Source of the DNA: Leucocoprinus leucothites | Lineage: Eukaryota > Basidiomycota > Agaricomycetes > Agaricales > Agaricaceae | Assembly: GCA_013368445.1 (NCBI GenBank) | Contig: JAACJO010000006.1 | Span: 1,116,001-1,180,000 of the forward strand | Direction: 5' to 3' | Length of the DNA stretch: 64,000 bases | Shown: one piece after another, positions 1 through 11,523 of the stretch | Layout of the letters: every line of letters begins with the position of its first letter | Numbering within the stretch: the stretch's first letter is position 1 | Notes under the pieces: generated by a model | What the model saw: only the letters and a program-made list of their open reading frames with translations | Database searches by the model: none | Told to the model about the DNA's origin: nothing | Made by a program: the position numbers and the translations under genes

Positions 1-501
1 ATAGACGCCAGGCTGCCTTGCCTGTCTACTTCCCAATGGGGGCCCTCAGCTCTCACTTAGATATCACCTACCCCTGATTCACGATCCTTTAATACCCATT
101 TATTGACGAAGATAACCCCACATACGCCCCGCGATGGAATTCGACACTTGAAGCCAACTTCTATTCCTTTGTCAACGATAAACAGATAGACGATATGGAT
201 GATCGGCATCCAGAACTCTGGCCCCAAATCCGGTTTCCCGCTATGCAAGTGATGACGTATTACATACCTTCTCATTCACACAGACTCTGGATGGGGCTCT
301 CTTCGTCCGTGGTTCTTCGTAATTTCTGGAGCTCGTGTTTCGACTGGATGCATAATGACAAATCACAACCTCTGGCGTTCTCATGAATATGTTACAAAAA
401 TAACTATGTGGAGAGTGGGTCAGTGGCACAGAAGGATAAATACTACACTTGATAATACGATCAAGGAAGACACTCAGCTTGTTCGTTCCCCACACGCTCA
501 G

Positions 502-1796
502 ATGGCAGATGCAAAAAGCGTTCTAGAAGCTCTAACCGCACAGGCCCTGTTCGACTTGCGGGGAATAGTCGCTGTCGTTACGGGGGGTGCCTCAGTAAGC
601 TCTTTACTATATCTATGTTCTCAGAGCTAATGAGGGAATTTCCTTGACCAGGGAATTGGGCTCATGATAAGCTCGACATTAATGGCAAATGGCGCGAAAG
701 TTTATATTGTGGACATTGACCAGGAGCGTCTTGATAGGTATGAGCTTCCTATACACTCAAATTCTGGGCTTTCAGAAGGCTGAGGAAATCAAAGGGTTCC
801 AAAGCTGTATAACCAGGGTGCCGCTTCTCACATGGGCTCACTGATCGGCATACAGGCAGACATCAGCAAGAAGGTCCGTCCCATTCACAATCCTATGGTG
901 ATTCTATGCTCAGGTCATCCTGATAGTCAGAAGCATCGCGCATCGCCGCACATATCTCATCCCTCGAGCCAAACGGCATCACCGCTCTTTTCAACAACGC
1001 CGGGGTATCGGCTGGCCATTTCAAGCGGCCGGATGTTCAAGCAAATTCTCATCTAACAGCACAAGACTTTGTGAAAGCCCTATTCGACGACATTCCCGAA
1101 GAGAGCTTCACTGACGTTTACAAAGTAAATGCAGTAGGACCATATTGGCTCACATTTGCATTCTTGCCATTACTCGAGAAGTGGAAAAATCAGCCTGGGA
1201 ACGGAAGGGCCAATGGTGGAAGGGGTTTTGTGCCTCAAATTGTGATGACTAGTAGTATGAATGGTTGGACCAAGGCAAGAGCTTTCGCTCCGAGGTAGGG
1301 CTAAACTTATATTACTTGATCTCCAGGACATGACTACTTCTGGGTTTTCATTCCCGTACTCCTTCTCGAAGTCTGCCATTGGACTTGGGACGGCTTCTCT
1401 CGCCCATGAACTGTTACCCCTCGGAATCAGGGTGAATGGTATTGCCCCGGGCTTATTCCCAACGGAGGTTTGTTCGATTCACACGTTTGGGCTGGCCAGT
1501 AACTGATTCGGGCCATCCCTATCCACTAGATGGCTGCACCTGGAACTTCAAACAATTTGGGAATCTCTTCTTTGGCTTCTCGAGAGATGCCGGGACTCGA
1601 GTCACCAGCGAGTAAGACTGGTGGAACCAGGTTCGACATGGGCATGTTAGCGCTATTCCTTGTATCCAACTGGTTTGTGAATGGAGAGACGGTATTGATT
1701 GATGGCGGGGTAGGTCCCCTCTCCTCCACGTTCGCCTCGATTGATACGCTGACCAAACCTGCACAGACGTTGCTTCGCCATCCGTCGGCCTTCTAA
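502..1796 (+). CDS. Short-chain dehydrogenase/reductase (SDR), 7 exons
   Basis: NAD(P)-dependent oxidoreductase of the classical SDR family; the substrate is unknown. My exons are 502-594, 652-737, 795-873, 927-1274, 1327-1467, 1530-1709 and 1767-1796, and all phases close to give about 318 residues. Visible motifs are the cofactor loop TGGASGIG, split by intron 1, the NNAG motif near residue 110, a Ser in VMTSSMNGW, and the catalytic YSFSK (YxxxK), followed by RVNGIAPG. The C-terminal FVNGETVLIDGG is the usual SDR end. Intron 4 (1275-1326) appears to be a GC-AG intron, because ACCAAG|gcaaga is the only donor that keeps frame. The start is the ATG just before the Rossmann fold. The family is secure and the specific reaction is not. 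No partner gene is adjacent. Confidence 0.88.
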
Positions 1797-2222
1797 CGAC
1801 TCTCTGTGTGTGTCAAACCAATGCTGAATAGACATGACATTGAGGAGCGTCCAAAACCATTAGGCCTCGAGGCCTAATAGGTCGTCAACAGTGTCTGTAT
1901 CATAGGGTATGCTGCATGAGTCGTCAAACATATATACATATTTTCTATAAAATATTCAGCATCGCTAGCGACTGTGCTGAACGCTCAAATAATTGAAACC
2001 CAAACTCGGAACGACGAACACGGTGCGGCAAATGTCCCTAAGCAACAGCTTATTCATGGGCGCCACACTTAACACAGACTTTCTCCTTGTCACGGCTGAG
2101 GATGTGTGAGGATTCAGAAATATTGCCCAATTTGTTCTGGTTGGATGACTCACAAGAAACATATCAACCCACAAGGGAAAAGCGCCTAGAAGTGTGGTGA
2201 ATAACGGAGCTGGGCCACAGTA
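1797..2222. other. Intergenic, no gene seen
   Basis: Convergent 3' flanks of the SDR gene (+) and the small minus-strand gene. AT-rich around 1930-1960. I see no coding signal or RNA gene. Confidence 0.5.
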
Positions 2223-2801
2223 TCAGGGAAAATTCGCCCTACTATTGCCATAAGAATTCCCATTACACCATGTTTCGTTTTGAACTCGTGCTGCCCCTCC
2301 TCGCATGGCGGAGTCTCTGCAAAAATTACTCAGAAAAGTTGCCACCATCTTGGAAAGCAGAACATACGAACCTGTTGGATCTCCTGATTTGACTATGTCA
2401 GAAGGTGGTAGAGCATCGAGTCGCTCGGGGCTGTTGACCCTAGAGCCCTCGCGCGATGACCCAGAGATTTCCTGGAAGGGAGTGGGTGCACGAGGTCGAC
2501 TCTGATCGTCAGATTTGAGGTCTCCCTGGGCCTGTGCCGTCTCTGCGAGTTTTTCCGAAGAGCTCATAGGTCTGGGGATGGGAATGGAAGCCATGAAATC
2601 CTCTGAATATTTTTGAGCAATTTGCTACAAACAAGTTGACAGAGGAAATGTTAACTGTGAAGTCAAGAGTTTCCTTACAGGAGTTGTGGGCGACGATGAA
2701 ATTGGTCGAGGTCGAGTGGAAGAGAGCGTAGAGGAGCGAGGGAGAGTGTGAACGGTTGAGAAGTTGCGAGCAAAGTAGTGTCTGCCAGCGGTTCTTGGCA
2801 T
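2223..2801 (-). CDS. Hypothetical protein, possible mitochondrial presequence
   Basis: Two exons, 2801-2679 and 2624-2223, join in frame across a 54-base intron with a gtaagg donor and tttgtag acceptor, giving about 174 residues. The N-terminus, MPRTAGRHYFARNFSTVHTL, is rich in Arg, Ser and aromatic residues and lacks acidic ones, which resembles a mitochondrial targeting peptide. The rest is polar with many Ser and Pro; it includes an acidic/amide stretch AETAQAQGDLKSDDQ and the segment DPTGSYVLLSKM. I recognise no domain. The open frame continues upstream without an ATG, through a possible acceptor at about 2862, so an extra 5' exon is possible. The correct in-frame splice supports a real gene; the function is unknown. 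Confidence 0.5.
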
Positions 2802-3855
2802 ATGAAAATCAGGTCTAGACTGTGAACTCGAGGATGGTGAGGCGTGCAAACCATACTGTACAGCAAGGTTTCATACTCTATCAATGATCTTGGCTTCGAC
2901 GGGGACCTTGAGCTAATCACTTAGACGTAGCCTCAAGGCCATGGTCGTCACGGCATGCAACGGATTTTCTCAAGGTGTTTTAAAACTGCTGTGAGAACTA
3001 TTAGTATGGTGCCTCTAGAGAAAGGGTGTTGGGTCAGGAAATTTACACTAGAGAATCGTCGTTGTATGTATTCAGGCGGACATGTGTCCCAGGAATTCAT
3101 GTAACATTACGGGGGCGAAGCTTGTAAAAGGACCAGAGCCTATCAATGTCTCGTAAACTAACTTGGCGTCATCGCATCACATTAAACCACAAGGCAAAAC
3201 AATAGAAGACACCAGGCAGGCGGCTTCAAAGCCGTGAGGAGTGAGAACATTAGCGGAGAGGAAGGCAAGGAAGGCAACAATCGACGTTCGAAGCATTCTC
3301 AAACAACGATTCGGTTGGGGCGTGTCCTGCGGTGCTCTTTCTGATGTAGAGTTCAAGCAGACAACAGGATGTCCCTTGCACAGACGGCACTTGAATAATA
3401 GTGATCAGAGCTTTGCCTTAAGGAAACAAAGCCCCTGGTGTTCTGCCAATGAGCACATAAACACGCTGGAGATCCGAGCGCCCAGCTCAGGAAAAGCCTA
3501 TTTTTAGCAACAGCGCTCGTCTGGCATCCCTGAGGGCGAAACACGGTAGAAGATGGCGGCAGTTAAGTTGTGGGTTTCATCCTTCGGTTGCGGGCAGAGT
3601 TGTCAAGGCAGTTGTATTACCGATCTAGCGTGATAGCTGATTGTTCCAAACGAAAAACAGACCAAGGTTTCGGGGCGAGGTTTAAGAGGGATAGTGCTCA
3701 ATTAGGGCAGGCATTTTCGCGACAATAATGACGACGCATGCCAAGATTAATACAATACAATGTTGAAGCTTTGAAGTCAGAGCATATCATATTCGAGTAA
3801 CATTCGTCGTCTGAATGCGTTCAATGAGGTCGATTATACCAGCGCCCTCATATCC
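2802..3855. other. Intergenic, no gene seen
   Basis: About 1 kb with only short open frames on both strands, none with recognisable motifs or splice continuations. It probably holds the promoter of the 2.2-kb gene and the 3' flank of the distal BRI3-like gene. Confidence 0.4.
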
Positions 3856-4620
3856 TCACGACTCCAGGTCTGACTTTCTACAGCCACACCGTTGACAGAT
3901 ATCTTGTTTATCCCAACTGGTTTACATCGTCCACATCAGTATATTATTAAATCGATGACGAAAGAAACTCACATTAATGCGAGCATTCCGCAAGGGAAGC
4001 AAAACTCGAACCATTTCAGATACACGCTCTGACACCAAACGAAGAGACAAAAAAAAACACTCACAACAGATAGAACAATGCCAGGAACCCCATATTTCCT
4101 CCTATATGCATGCTTTCCTTCACTGCACATTTGTAAACCTAGTCGATTCCAAATACCACGTGGCAGCGTGAGCTCAGTTTGTCACCTCAAACGGAAAAGG
4201 GAATGAGTTCTACGCACCAAGACCATCATGACCCATCCCAGGAGCTGAGCTCTTTGGTGCAACTGGATGAGTCTCTCGCATTCCATACGCCCCCTCTACG
4301 ATGGGCGTGTCATAGTTTCGAGGGGGCGCATGCATCTGAGGAAATGACGGAGCGGGGGCGGGAGATGGTGTAGAGGGTACTGAGGAAAATTGTCGTATCG
4401 ACGTTTGCGGTTGTGATCGTAGCTGCGTTTGTGGGGCTGGGGATGCTGCCTCTGCCATACTTTTGGAAGAAGACGCTTGTACCGGAAGCACAAGGCTTTC
4501 GGGGCTCTGGGCATTCTCTCTCCCAAAAGAGCCAGTGTGCTCTGCAGTTGCGACTGGGGAATATGCAGGGGGAGAAAGAGGGTCGTTGGACATGTGTAAA
4601 GAGTTACTTTTGGTGATCAT
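3856..4620 (-). CDS. BRI3-like membrane protein, distal tandem copy
   Basis: Small membrane protein of the brain protein I3 (BRI3) type, about 189 residues. Exons 4620-4218, 4138-4065, 4004-3973 and 3916-3856 close in phase. The long first exon encodes a Pro/Ser/Gln-rich cytosolic tail with a PPAY motif (residues about 18-21), a potential WW-domain ligand. The C-terminal module has a Cys-containing knuckle (LQMCSEGKHAYRRKYG), a hydrophobic segment (VPGIVLSV followed by FCFPCGMLALI) and a final CQRCG zinc-ribbon-like pair. In animal BRI3 proteins this layout sits in lysosomal or endosomal membranes; that location is inferred here. Exons 2 and 3 are exactly 74 and 32 bases, as in the neighbouring paralogue. 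A second in-frame ATG ten codons downstream is an alternative start. Confidence 0.78.
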
Positions 4621-5448
4621 TCGAATTATCGGGTGGGTGGTTTCTTAAGAGGAGTGACTTGGCAGTGAAGGGGAGTGCCAGACTCTGGGCGACTTTTCAA
4701 ACGCACCCGAAACACTTTTATTCGGGAGAATATAAACACAGGTGGGCACCCCGGGCATTGCTATTTTAAGAGTCCTATCAAGTTTTGGAGTTTGGCGATT
4801 TTGATCAGCCAGCGCGTTGCGTAGGAAACTTGAAGGGACGTACATTTTGTTGCATTTGATACATACAACGGAATCATTGCCATCATGGCCCTAGGATCTT
4901 CTCTAGATCTGTTGGATATCACCTTGAGTTTTTACCTGTGAAATTGAGAACGGAGTAGACGAAATGTGGCGCTGACCAACATAGCGTGACGCCCTCTACG
5001 GTCGAGAGGATAGCAATCTCGGAGCCTCGGGGCTTTAAAACTCACGAAGAACAGATACATAGCAATAAGCTACGGAAAGGGCCTCGCTATAGTACGCTCT
5101 TAGAGAGGTACATGAAATACACTTGATCCTCAAACGACGGCTGACGTGCTGGCTGTGCAGATTGTGGGGCTTGTCGATCTAATTAGTTAACAATGAAATA
5201 GTGGAGTAGTACCAGTATCATAATTCTGACGTCACGAACGAGTCGTGCAAGCAGCCTCTGCCACGGACGGGAAAAGACGAGGACGGGAGGAGAATAAATG
5301 TCAAAAGCGAATAGATTAAGGGTAAAAGAAATAATTAGTTGAAAGTTCAAGAAATATAATCAACAGACAAAAGTTAAAGAAAGAAGGCAAAGGGTGAGGA
5401 TAAGAGCTCATCAAAGCTCTCGGCGGGGCGGCTACCCGTCTTGAGTAA
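4621..5448. other. Spacer between the two BRI3-like genes
   Basis: Promoter region of the distal copy and 3' flank of the proximal copy. A short minus-strand hydrophobic stretch with plausible splice sites near 4920-5080 could be a stray or decayed exon, but I could not connect it to a start or stop. Confidence 0.35.
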
Positions 5449-6067
5449 TTAATAATGTCGAGCACCACACCGCCTGCAAATCGTCTCTCTGTCGATACTG
5501 TACCCCGGCGTCAGCATCACATATATTATGGTAAACACTGGCGTGAGGGAAGGAGACTCACCATAATCCTAACAGTCCACACGGAAAGCAAAACTATCCA
5601 AACATTCCAATCAGCACAAAACGTACCGTACAACGACGACACAGCTAATCAAGAAAAGAAAACACGCACAATAGCACATAATATCCCGCCCAACCCATAT
5701 TCACTCCTCCAATCATGGTGTCCTCTAGAACACATCTGCATCCCTGTAACATATCCCTTCATCAGCAAAACGCACACACTACCCAAGGACTAGAATTAAG
5801 AGGTCACGCACCATAATCATAATACACATCCCCTCTCGTATTCTGCATCCGCTCCGGTTGTCCAGTAGCATACCCAGGTGGGGGTGGGGGTGGGCCACCG
5901 GTGTTGCCACTCGTACCATACTCATAGCCACTAGAGCCTATACCGGAAGGTACATATCCTCCTCCCCCTCGAGGTTGCTGCTGCGGTGGTTGTGCTTGTT
6001 GGTCGGAATAGTTATCTTGATAGGCACCTGGTATGGGTTTCGTTGTGTCGTTGTGTGAATAAGCCAT
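5449..6067 (-). CDS. BRI3-like membrane protein, proximal tandem copy
   Basis: About 136 residues from exons 6067-5812, 5743-5670, 5593-5562 and 5497-5449, all in phase. The N-terminal half is Gly/Pro/Gln/Tyr-rich and disordered (AQPPQQQPRGGGGY, then GGPPPPPPGYATG). The C-terminal module has the BRI3 order: a Cys/His knuckle (MQMCSRGHHDWRSEYG), one hydrophobic segment (LGGILCAIFCFPCGLLGLCI), then DRETICRRCG. This matches the family's Cys-membrane-CxxC plan. Intron positions and the lengths of exons 2 and 3 equal those of the distal paralogue, so the pair arose by tandem duplication. It lies downstream of HEM14 on the same strand. The family call is good; the cellular role is not known. Confidence 0.82.
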
Positions 6068-6751
6068 TTCTCAATTTTGCTGGCCTGTGTCGCTTGGTTG
6101 GGTTTAAGTAGTAAGCACTGGTGATGTCAATGCCGAAGGAGCTAGATGTGGGAGCGGATGTCGATGGAGGCTGTGGTTGGTGGAGGTAATATTATCAGCG
6201 ATGGTGTCGGTGGTGAATTTTTGACGTAGGCGAGGCGTAAGTGTAAGCCAAAAGCTAGAGTAAATGAAAGAAAGCACCTCTTGAGCGGGACCTCGAGCCT
6301 AGAGCTTAGCTGAAGCGCAAGCCGTACTAGAGTAGGAGTAGGAGTAGGAGCAAAGGCCAGAGGTGAGGATACTATTTCGATCACCAGTGTCTAGTGCCGT
6401 GAGAGGAGTTGGAGCGAGGCTCGACTCGATTCGAAGATAGGAGAAGACGAAATGTCTCCAAGACTTGGAGTAGATGATCCATTTTTAGACGTAATGTTTT
6501 TTGCCCCTTTATTTTAGTTCTGCACAGGGTTGAGTCAAGAGAAGCACAGCGTTTTTCCCCCCTTGATACCCGATGACAAGACTTTTGCAGAATGAAACAT
6601 TGTAGAACTTGTATTATCGAAGGAGTAAAACCCCGACATAAGTAGAAGATAGGAGTAAGAGTGAGGGTGTGAATCAATCGACCTTGGCGACCAAGCCCAG
6701 CATGCCAAACGCGAGACATATACAACGTACACAACCCCACGAAAAAAAGTA
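6068..6751. other. Intergenic, promoter of proximal BRI3-like gene
   Basis: Between the HEM14 stop and the BRI3-like start. Contains a short pyrimidine/purine-skewed run (repeats of 'gtagga' near 6330-6350). No gene seen. Confidence 0.4.
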
Positions 6752-8522
6752 TCAAAGCCACTGCAACCCAGCGTTCCTTCCGGCAAGTATACAGTCCGGA
6801 ACACTAACACCACCAACACCGGCTCCTACAACCTCAACTCTACCTCCCCACCCACCTTCACTCACATCTCTCCTTAACACACTCTGCATCTCGCGCATTC
6901 GATCAAGATGGTTGATCGCATACGTCGGTATACAATTCGTGTTACGCCATAATCGATAGTAAATTGGTGAGGGGAGAGAAGGGCGGGAGAGGTGTGTGGA
7001 GAGGTGGTTGAGGATGATTTGGATGGGATGTGGTATAGGTATAGGTGTCGGTGTCGGTGTGTATGTGTGGTTGAGAGGTAGGGATGTGGTGGTGGTGGTG
7101 AAGGGAGGAGAGGAGGGTGTGGAGGGTGGGATGTATAGTGGATAAGGACCTCCGAGCATTACTGTAATCTTTGTATGACTACCCTTTGTATACCACTCCT
7201 CTGGTTGCATCTGTACACCCTTCTCATCACTGTCCTGCAATGAAGCAGAACACGAATCGAAAACAACACCTAATATCCCAGGTTGCGCATCACTCGCTTG
7301 TGAGGGGTACCCTTCCTTTGGTCGAGGAATGAGGTAGCCAAACCCAGGGGGATGGATTTCGCATGGGGGTACGGGAAAGATGAGGTTTAGAACGTGTACG
7401 GTGGAGGAAGGGTTGGTTGTGAGGTGTGGGATGGATGAGAGGGATGTGGTGATGTTTTGGGAGGTTGGGTAGGATGAGGGTGAGGTAGTGTTTTGTGGTT
7501 GGGTTATGCGGTGAAAGGTTGGGAGGGGGAGAGTGGAGACGATGTGAGTTGGGTTCGCGGAAGAGATGGAGGCGCTGGTGTTGTGTGAGTTGAGGTAGGA
7601 CAACTAAGGGAAGAATTAGATGACAATATGACGCAATCTGGGTTTGATGCATACCTCGAACGTATGATCTTGTCGCATGAGGAGATTGAGGATCGAACTT
7701 TCACGGAAGATTTGGACATTGGATCGGCGTTCGAGGTGTTGTTCGAGTGCACGTGGAAGGGTTTCTACGCCGCTCTTGAAAGAGTAGACAGAAGCGTCCT
7801 TCAAAGTGTCGCCCAGATGCCCAACATTCGGATAAGGCTGTAGCACGTCCGAGTATATATCTGTCTGCGTATCCTTCAGCACTTTGTTTCGGTCTTTGGG
7901 AGACCAGAAAGGCAGAGTCGAGCGCGCGCTAATAATGCGCGAATCGGCAGCATATATTCCATGGATAATCGCACTGCCGACCGCAGTAGCCATCTCTTCA
8001 CCGAGAATACGAGAGGCGAAGGAGTGTATACTTTCGTCTTGGCCGTCTTTAATGTCTTTTAGTCGAGAAAACCGCAAGGGAGCTCGAATGATCGGCCAGA
8101 GAAACTTTCTCATCAACGGGGAGCGTAGGTCGGGGCCGACAGTGTTAAGCCCAGAGACACCCGGTATTTGTCCAGGAGGAATGTAGACATAACGTTTCCT
8201 TGCGGCAGATGAGCTCTTGGACACCGTGATGAGTTCGTCTTCAATGCCAAGGTGGCGAATCTGAGAAAGTGTGAGTATGTACTTTCCAAAGATGCTCGAT
8301 ACGCACCAGCTCGAGAACGGCAGCGCCCTTGGGTCTAAGAGTTCGTGGTCCACTTTCAAGGAGGATGCGTCGGCCCTGGACCTCGACAAATTCTGACTGC
8401 GCCCATCCTCCAAGCCTCTTGCCCTTCTCAAATAGTAATACCTGAGCCTTTGGAAACCTGTAAGAGAGATTGAATGCAGCAGAGAGACCCGTGAGCCCTC
8501 CTCCGAGAACCGCAATCTGCAT
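6752..8522 (-). CDS. HEM14: Protoporphyrinogen oxidase
   Basis: FAD-dependent oxidation of protoporphyrinogen IX to protoporphyrin IX, the penultimate heme step, at the mitochondrial inner membrane. Exons 8522-8307, 8260-7655 and 7603-6752 join in phase into 557 residues, a typical fungal length. The N-terminus carries the dinucleotide-binding motif [16 protein letters not shown], followed by [10 protein letters not shown] and SGPRTLRP, all characteristic of the family. The middle has [20 protein letters not shown], and the C-terminus has [12 protein letters not shown], the second FAD contact. The last third contains long Ser/Thr/Pro stretches, including a [12 protein letters not shown] run, that look like loop insertions. 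No clear cleavable presequence is seen. The gene is divergent from SWI3, with 120 bases between start codons. Confidence 0.93.
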
Positions 8523-8642
8523 GGAAGGGATAGGACGGACCGCGGGCCGAGTTTGCCGATGAATATTTGTGTAATATTTGGATGTATTTGGCAGTGTCCG
8601 GTGAACAGGGAGATGTTTGTTTTGAGGAGGATTCAGCTGACG
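8523..8642. promoter_or_regulatory. Divergent HEM14/SWI3 promoter
   Basis: Only 120 bases separate the two start codons, so both 5' leaders and core promoters must lie here or overlap the coding ends. I see no clear TATA box. Confidence 0.6.
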
Positions 8643-10923
8643 ATGGACTCGCCAAAACGCGCAGGCTCTGCAAATCCACAGGGCGACCCAAAACGCATCA
8701 AACTTGCTGTTCCTCCACAAAACCAGGGCGCTACTCCTGTCGACCCCGACAATGCCCCCGGCAAACGCAGCGAGCTCGACCCCATCCCCTCCTCTGACAT
8801 AGCAAATCTACCCCCGGACTCGGCTGCACCCTCTGATGACAGTGCCCTCCCAGCGACGCATGTGCGCCAGCTGAAAGATGGCGAGGAAGATGAGGGAGGC
8901 GATGTCTCCATGGCAGATGGCGTTGACGAGGACGGCGAGTCCGGTGAGGACAACGATGATGAAGACCCCGCACAACTGGAGGCGACACGTCTGCGGCTGG
9001 AAGAGCAAGCGCGCAAGTATCTAGCGGCACAGACCCACGAAATTATCATTCCGAGTTACTCGGCCTGGTTTGATATGTCGAAAATCCACCCTGTTGAGCG
9101 ACGAGCCCTACCCGAGTTTTTCAACTCGCGCAACAGGTCAAAGACGCCCTCAATATACAAAGACTATCGCGACTTTATGATCAACACCTACCGCCTCCGG
9201 CCAACAGAATATCTTACTGTCACCGCCTGTCGCAGGAATCTCGCTGGAGATGTCTGTGCTATCATGCGCGTCCATGCTTTCCTCGAGCAGTGGGGACTGA
9301 TCAACTACCAAGTAAGCTAGCTCTCTTTTGCTTTCAGGACCTCAGGCTCATTCTTCACCCCAGATTGACCCAGACCAACGACCATCTGCCCTCTCCCCTC
9401 CCTTCACGGGCCACTTCCGCGTCACCCTCGATACACCTCGCGGCCTGCAATCCCTTCACCCTGGCACGCGTCCTCCCATCCCAAACGCCAACGCAGGCGG
9501 TGCCCCCACTGCTCCAGGTGCAAATGGCAAAGCACCCTCTGCAACGCCCGCTTCACTCGAGCTTCGTTCTTCCATCTACCAAACCACGTCTAAATCCTCT
9601 CGCGCCGTCTCTGCTTCCGACGCTGCCACACTCGCAAATGGTGCTGCCGCCAACGGTACCTCATCTTCACCAACTACGCAACCTCACACCCACATATGCG
9701 ATACTTGTGGTGCCGACTGCTCCCAAGTTCGTTACCACTGTCTAAAAGACAAAAAACTCGAAATCTGCTCACCGTGTTACCTCGATGGTCGATTCCCTTC
9801 CAACCTATTCTCAGGTGATTTCGTCAAACTCACAACGACGCCACCCGGAGTTGCTGGCGTCTCGTCAGCGAATAACGACTGGTCCGACCAGGAGATCTTA
9901 CTTTTACTTGAAGCTGTGGAGCTGTACGATGACGATTGGTCAAAGGTTGAGGAACACATCGGCACTCGTACCTCCCAGCAATGTATCCGCAAATTCCTGG
10001 AGCTACCGATTGAGGATCCATACCTCCAAACAGAGGGAAGCATGGGTCCTCTCAGATTTGGCAGAATTCCATTCGAACAAGCCGATAACCCAGTGATGAG
10101 TGTTGTTGCTTTCCTTGCTGGAGTTGTTAGCCCAGGTGTGGCAGCTGAAGGTGCCAAAGCCGCTTTGAAAGAACTCACAGACGGTGAAGGTGGCAAGAAG
10201 GCGACGAGCGGCGGGGAACAGAAGGAAGGTGAAGGAGAGAAGAAGAAAGACGACGATAAAATGGACGAAGACGCGCCTACGTCATCACAGCAGCAGCAAC
10301 AGAAAGGCGACTCCTCTGGAGCGCCCGTTGACCCCAACATCACCACGACTACTACAACGTCCACTACCCACACAACCACAACCACGACCACAACCCATAC
10401 CCTCCCGCACTCCCAAGTCCAGCGCGCCGCCCATCTTGCTCTCTCTGCTTCTGCCAAAGCCGCCTCCTCCCTCGCCTCCGCCGAAGATAACCAAATCCGC
10501 ACTACACTTTCAACCCTCATCAAGCTCACCCTCACAAAGCTCGAAATCAAAATGTCTCAATTCGAAGAACTAGAGGATATACTAGAAGAAGAGCGGAGGA
10601 ATTTGGAAAGTGCGAGAGTGGCATTGGTTAATGAGAGGCTTGGGCTGAAGAAGATGTTGGATACGGTGAGAGGGGAGGTGGGGAGGTATCAGCAGATACA
10701 GCAGAGTGCGGCTATGAGTGCTGCTGCTGCTGCTGGTTCTTCTGGACAGCAGGTGCCCCCAGCACCGAACTTTTCGCAGGGAGTGATGAGTGCTGCTGCG
10801 AATCCTGCGATGCAGATGGGGAGTACGGGACAGGGAACGGTGGTTAATGAAGTACAGGGTAGTCAGAGTTTGGAGGGTGCGGAGGGGCCGGTGCAGGATC
10901 CGCAGACTTTGCAGTTGAGTTGA
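8643..10923 (+). CDS. SWI3: SWI3/RSC8-type chromatin-remodelling subunit (SWIRM-ZZ-SANT)
   Basis: Core scaffold subunit of SWI/SNF- or RSC-type nucleosome remodellers, acting in the nucleus. Two exons, 8643-9311 and 9364-10923, give 742 residues. Order: acidic N-terminus; SWIRM domain from about residue 135 ([19 protein letters not shown] to [11 protein letters not shown]); ZZ zinc finger near residue 350 ([14 protein letters not shown]-like core, CSPCY); SANT domain near 410 ([21 protein letters not shown] to [15 protein letters not shown]); and a C-terminal coiled coil ([20 protein letters not shown]) that normally drives dimerisation. Between SANT and coiled coil lies a Lys/Glu/Asp stretch, a Gln run and a Thr/His run. 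I chose the ATG at 8643; an upstream in-frame ATG at 8553 would add 30 residues that look like leader. RSC8 and SWI3 cannot be separated here. Confidence 0.93.
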
Positions 10924-11523
10924 AGCGTCTGTGTTGCTGTTGGTTTTTTGTTTCTTCCTGGTCTCTCTCGGTTTAGGTTGGTGGTAGGCGATATAAATAT
11001 TGGTGGTGTTGTACTACTTTCTTTTGCTCCCGCTTTTTTTTTTTTGTTAGTCTGTCTCTTTTTCCTTGATCTGATATGTCGAGCCACTGGTGTTGTTGTT
11101 ATGTTTACTAGTACTTACTACGTATTTCTTTCTTATTCTTTTTTTCCCACCGACCTTTGCTGAGCTTCGTTGAGTGTCGGGCGACGACCGACGATGGGTG
11201 CCTAGGTAGGACTCAGGAGAAATGGTTGGACTGAATAGGAACCAATCTCAACTGACAAAGGTGAATATCTCGCTTTAGTGGTAGCTCCGACTCTATGCAA
11301 TATCCTTGTTTCTATAACGTCCTGGATTTCACATGGCATGTGGTTGTATTATCTGTTTTCAGCCGAAGCCTCAGGCTGCGTCCTTATTATGTACATAATA
11401 TCATGTCATCATGTGAAAGCGGCTCTGCAGGCAGGAGGTTGCCTACATGATCCTCTGTTCTGCCAACACGCCAGCACTAGACTCGTCGGTCATTCAAATA
11501 TTCATTGCTGACCGTTATACGGA
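10924..11523. other. Intergenic, T-rich 3' flank of SWI3
   Basis: Strongly T/G-rich after the stop, with a T15-16 run at about 11033-11047, as expected of a 3' UTR and polyadenylation region. No gene seen up to the F-box relic. Confidence 0.45.

Noticed and set aside
4900..5140. Hydrophobic minus-strand segments with plausible splice sites between the two BRI3-like genes
   Set aside because: Could not be joined to a start codon, a stop or a family; chance frames are likely in this spacer.
5455..5793. 112-codon plus-strand open frame
   Set aside because: It lies antisense over exons 2-4 of the proximal BRI3-like gene and has no motif of its own.
9777..10550. 257-codon minus-strand open frame
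   Set aside because: Antisense to the SWI3 coding exon; composition (Ser, Val runs) is the mirror of its Thr/Gln repeats.
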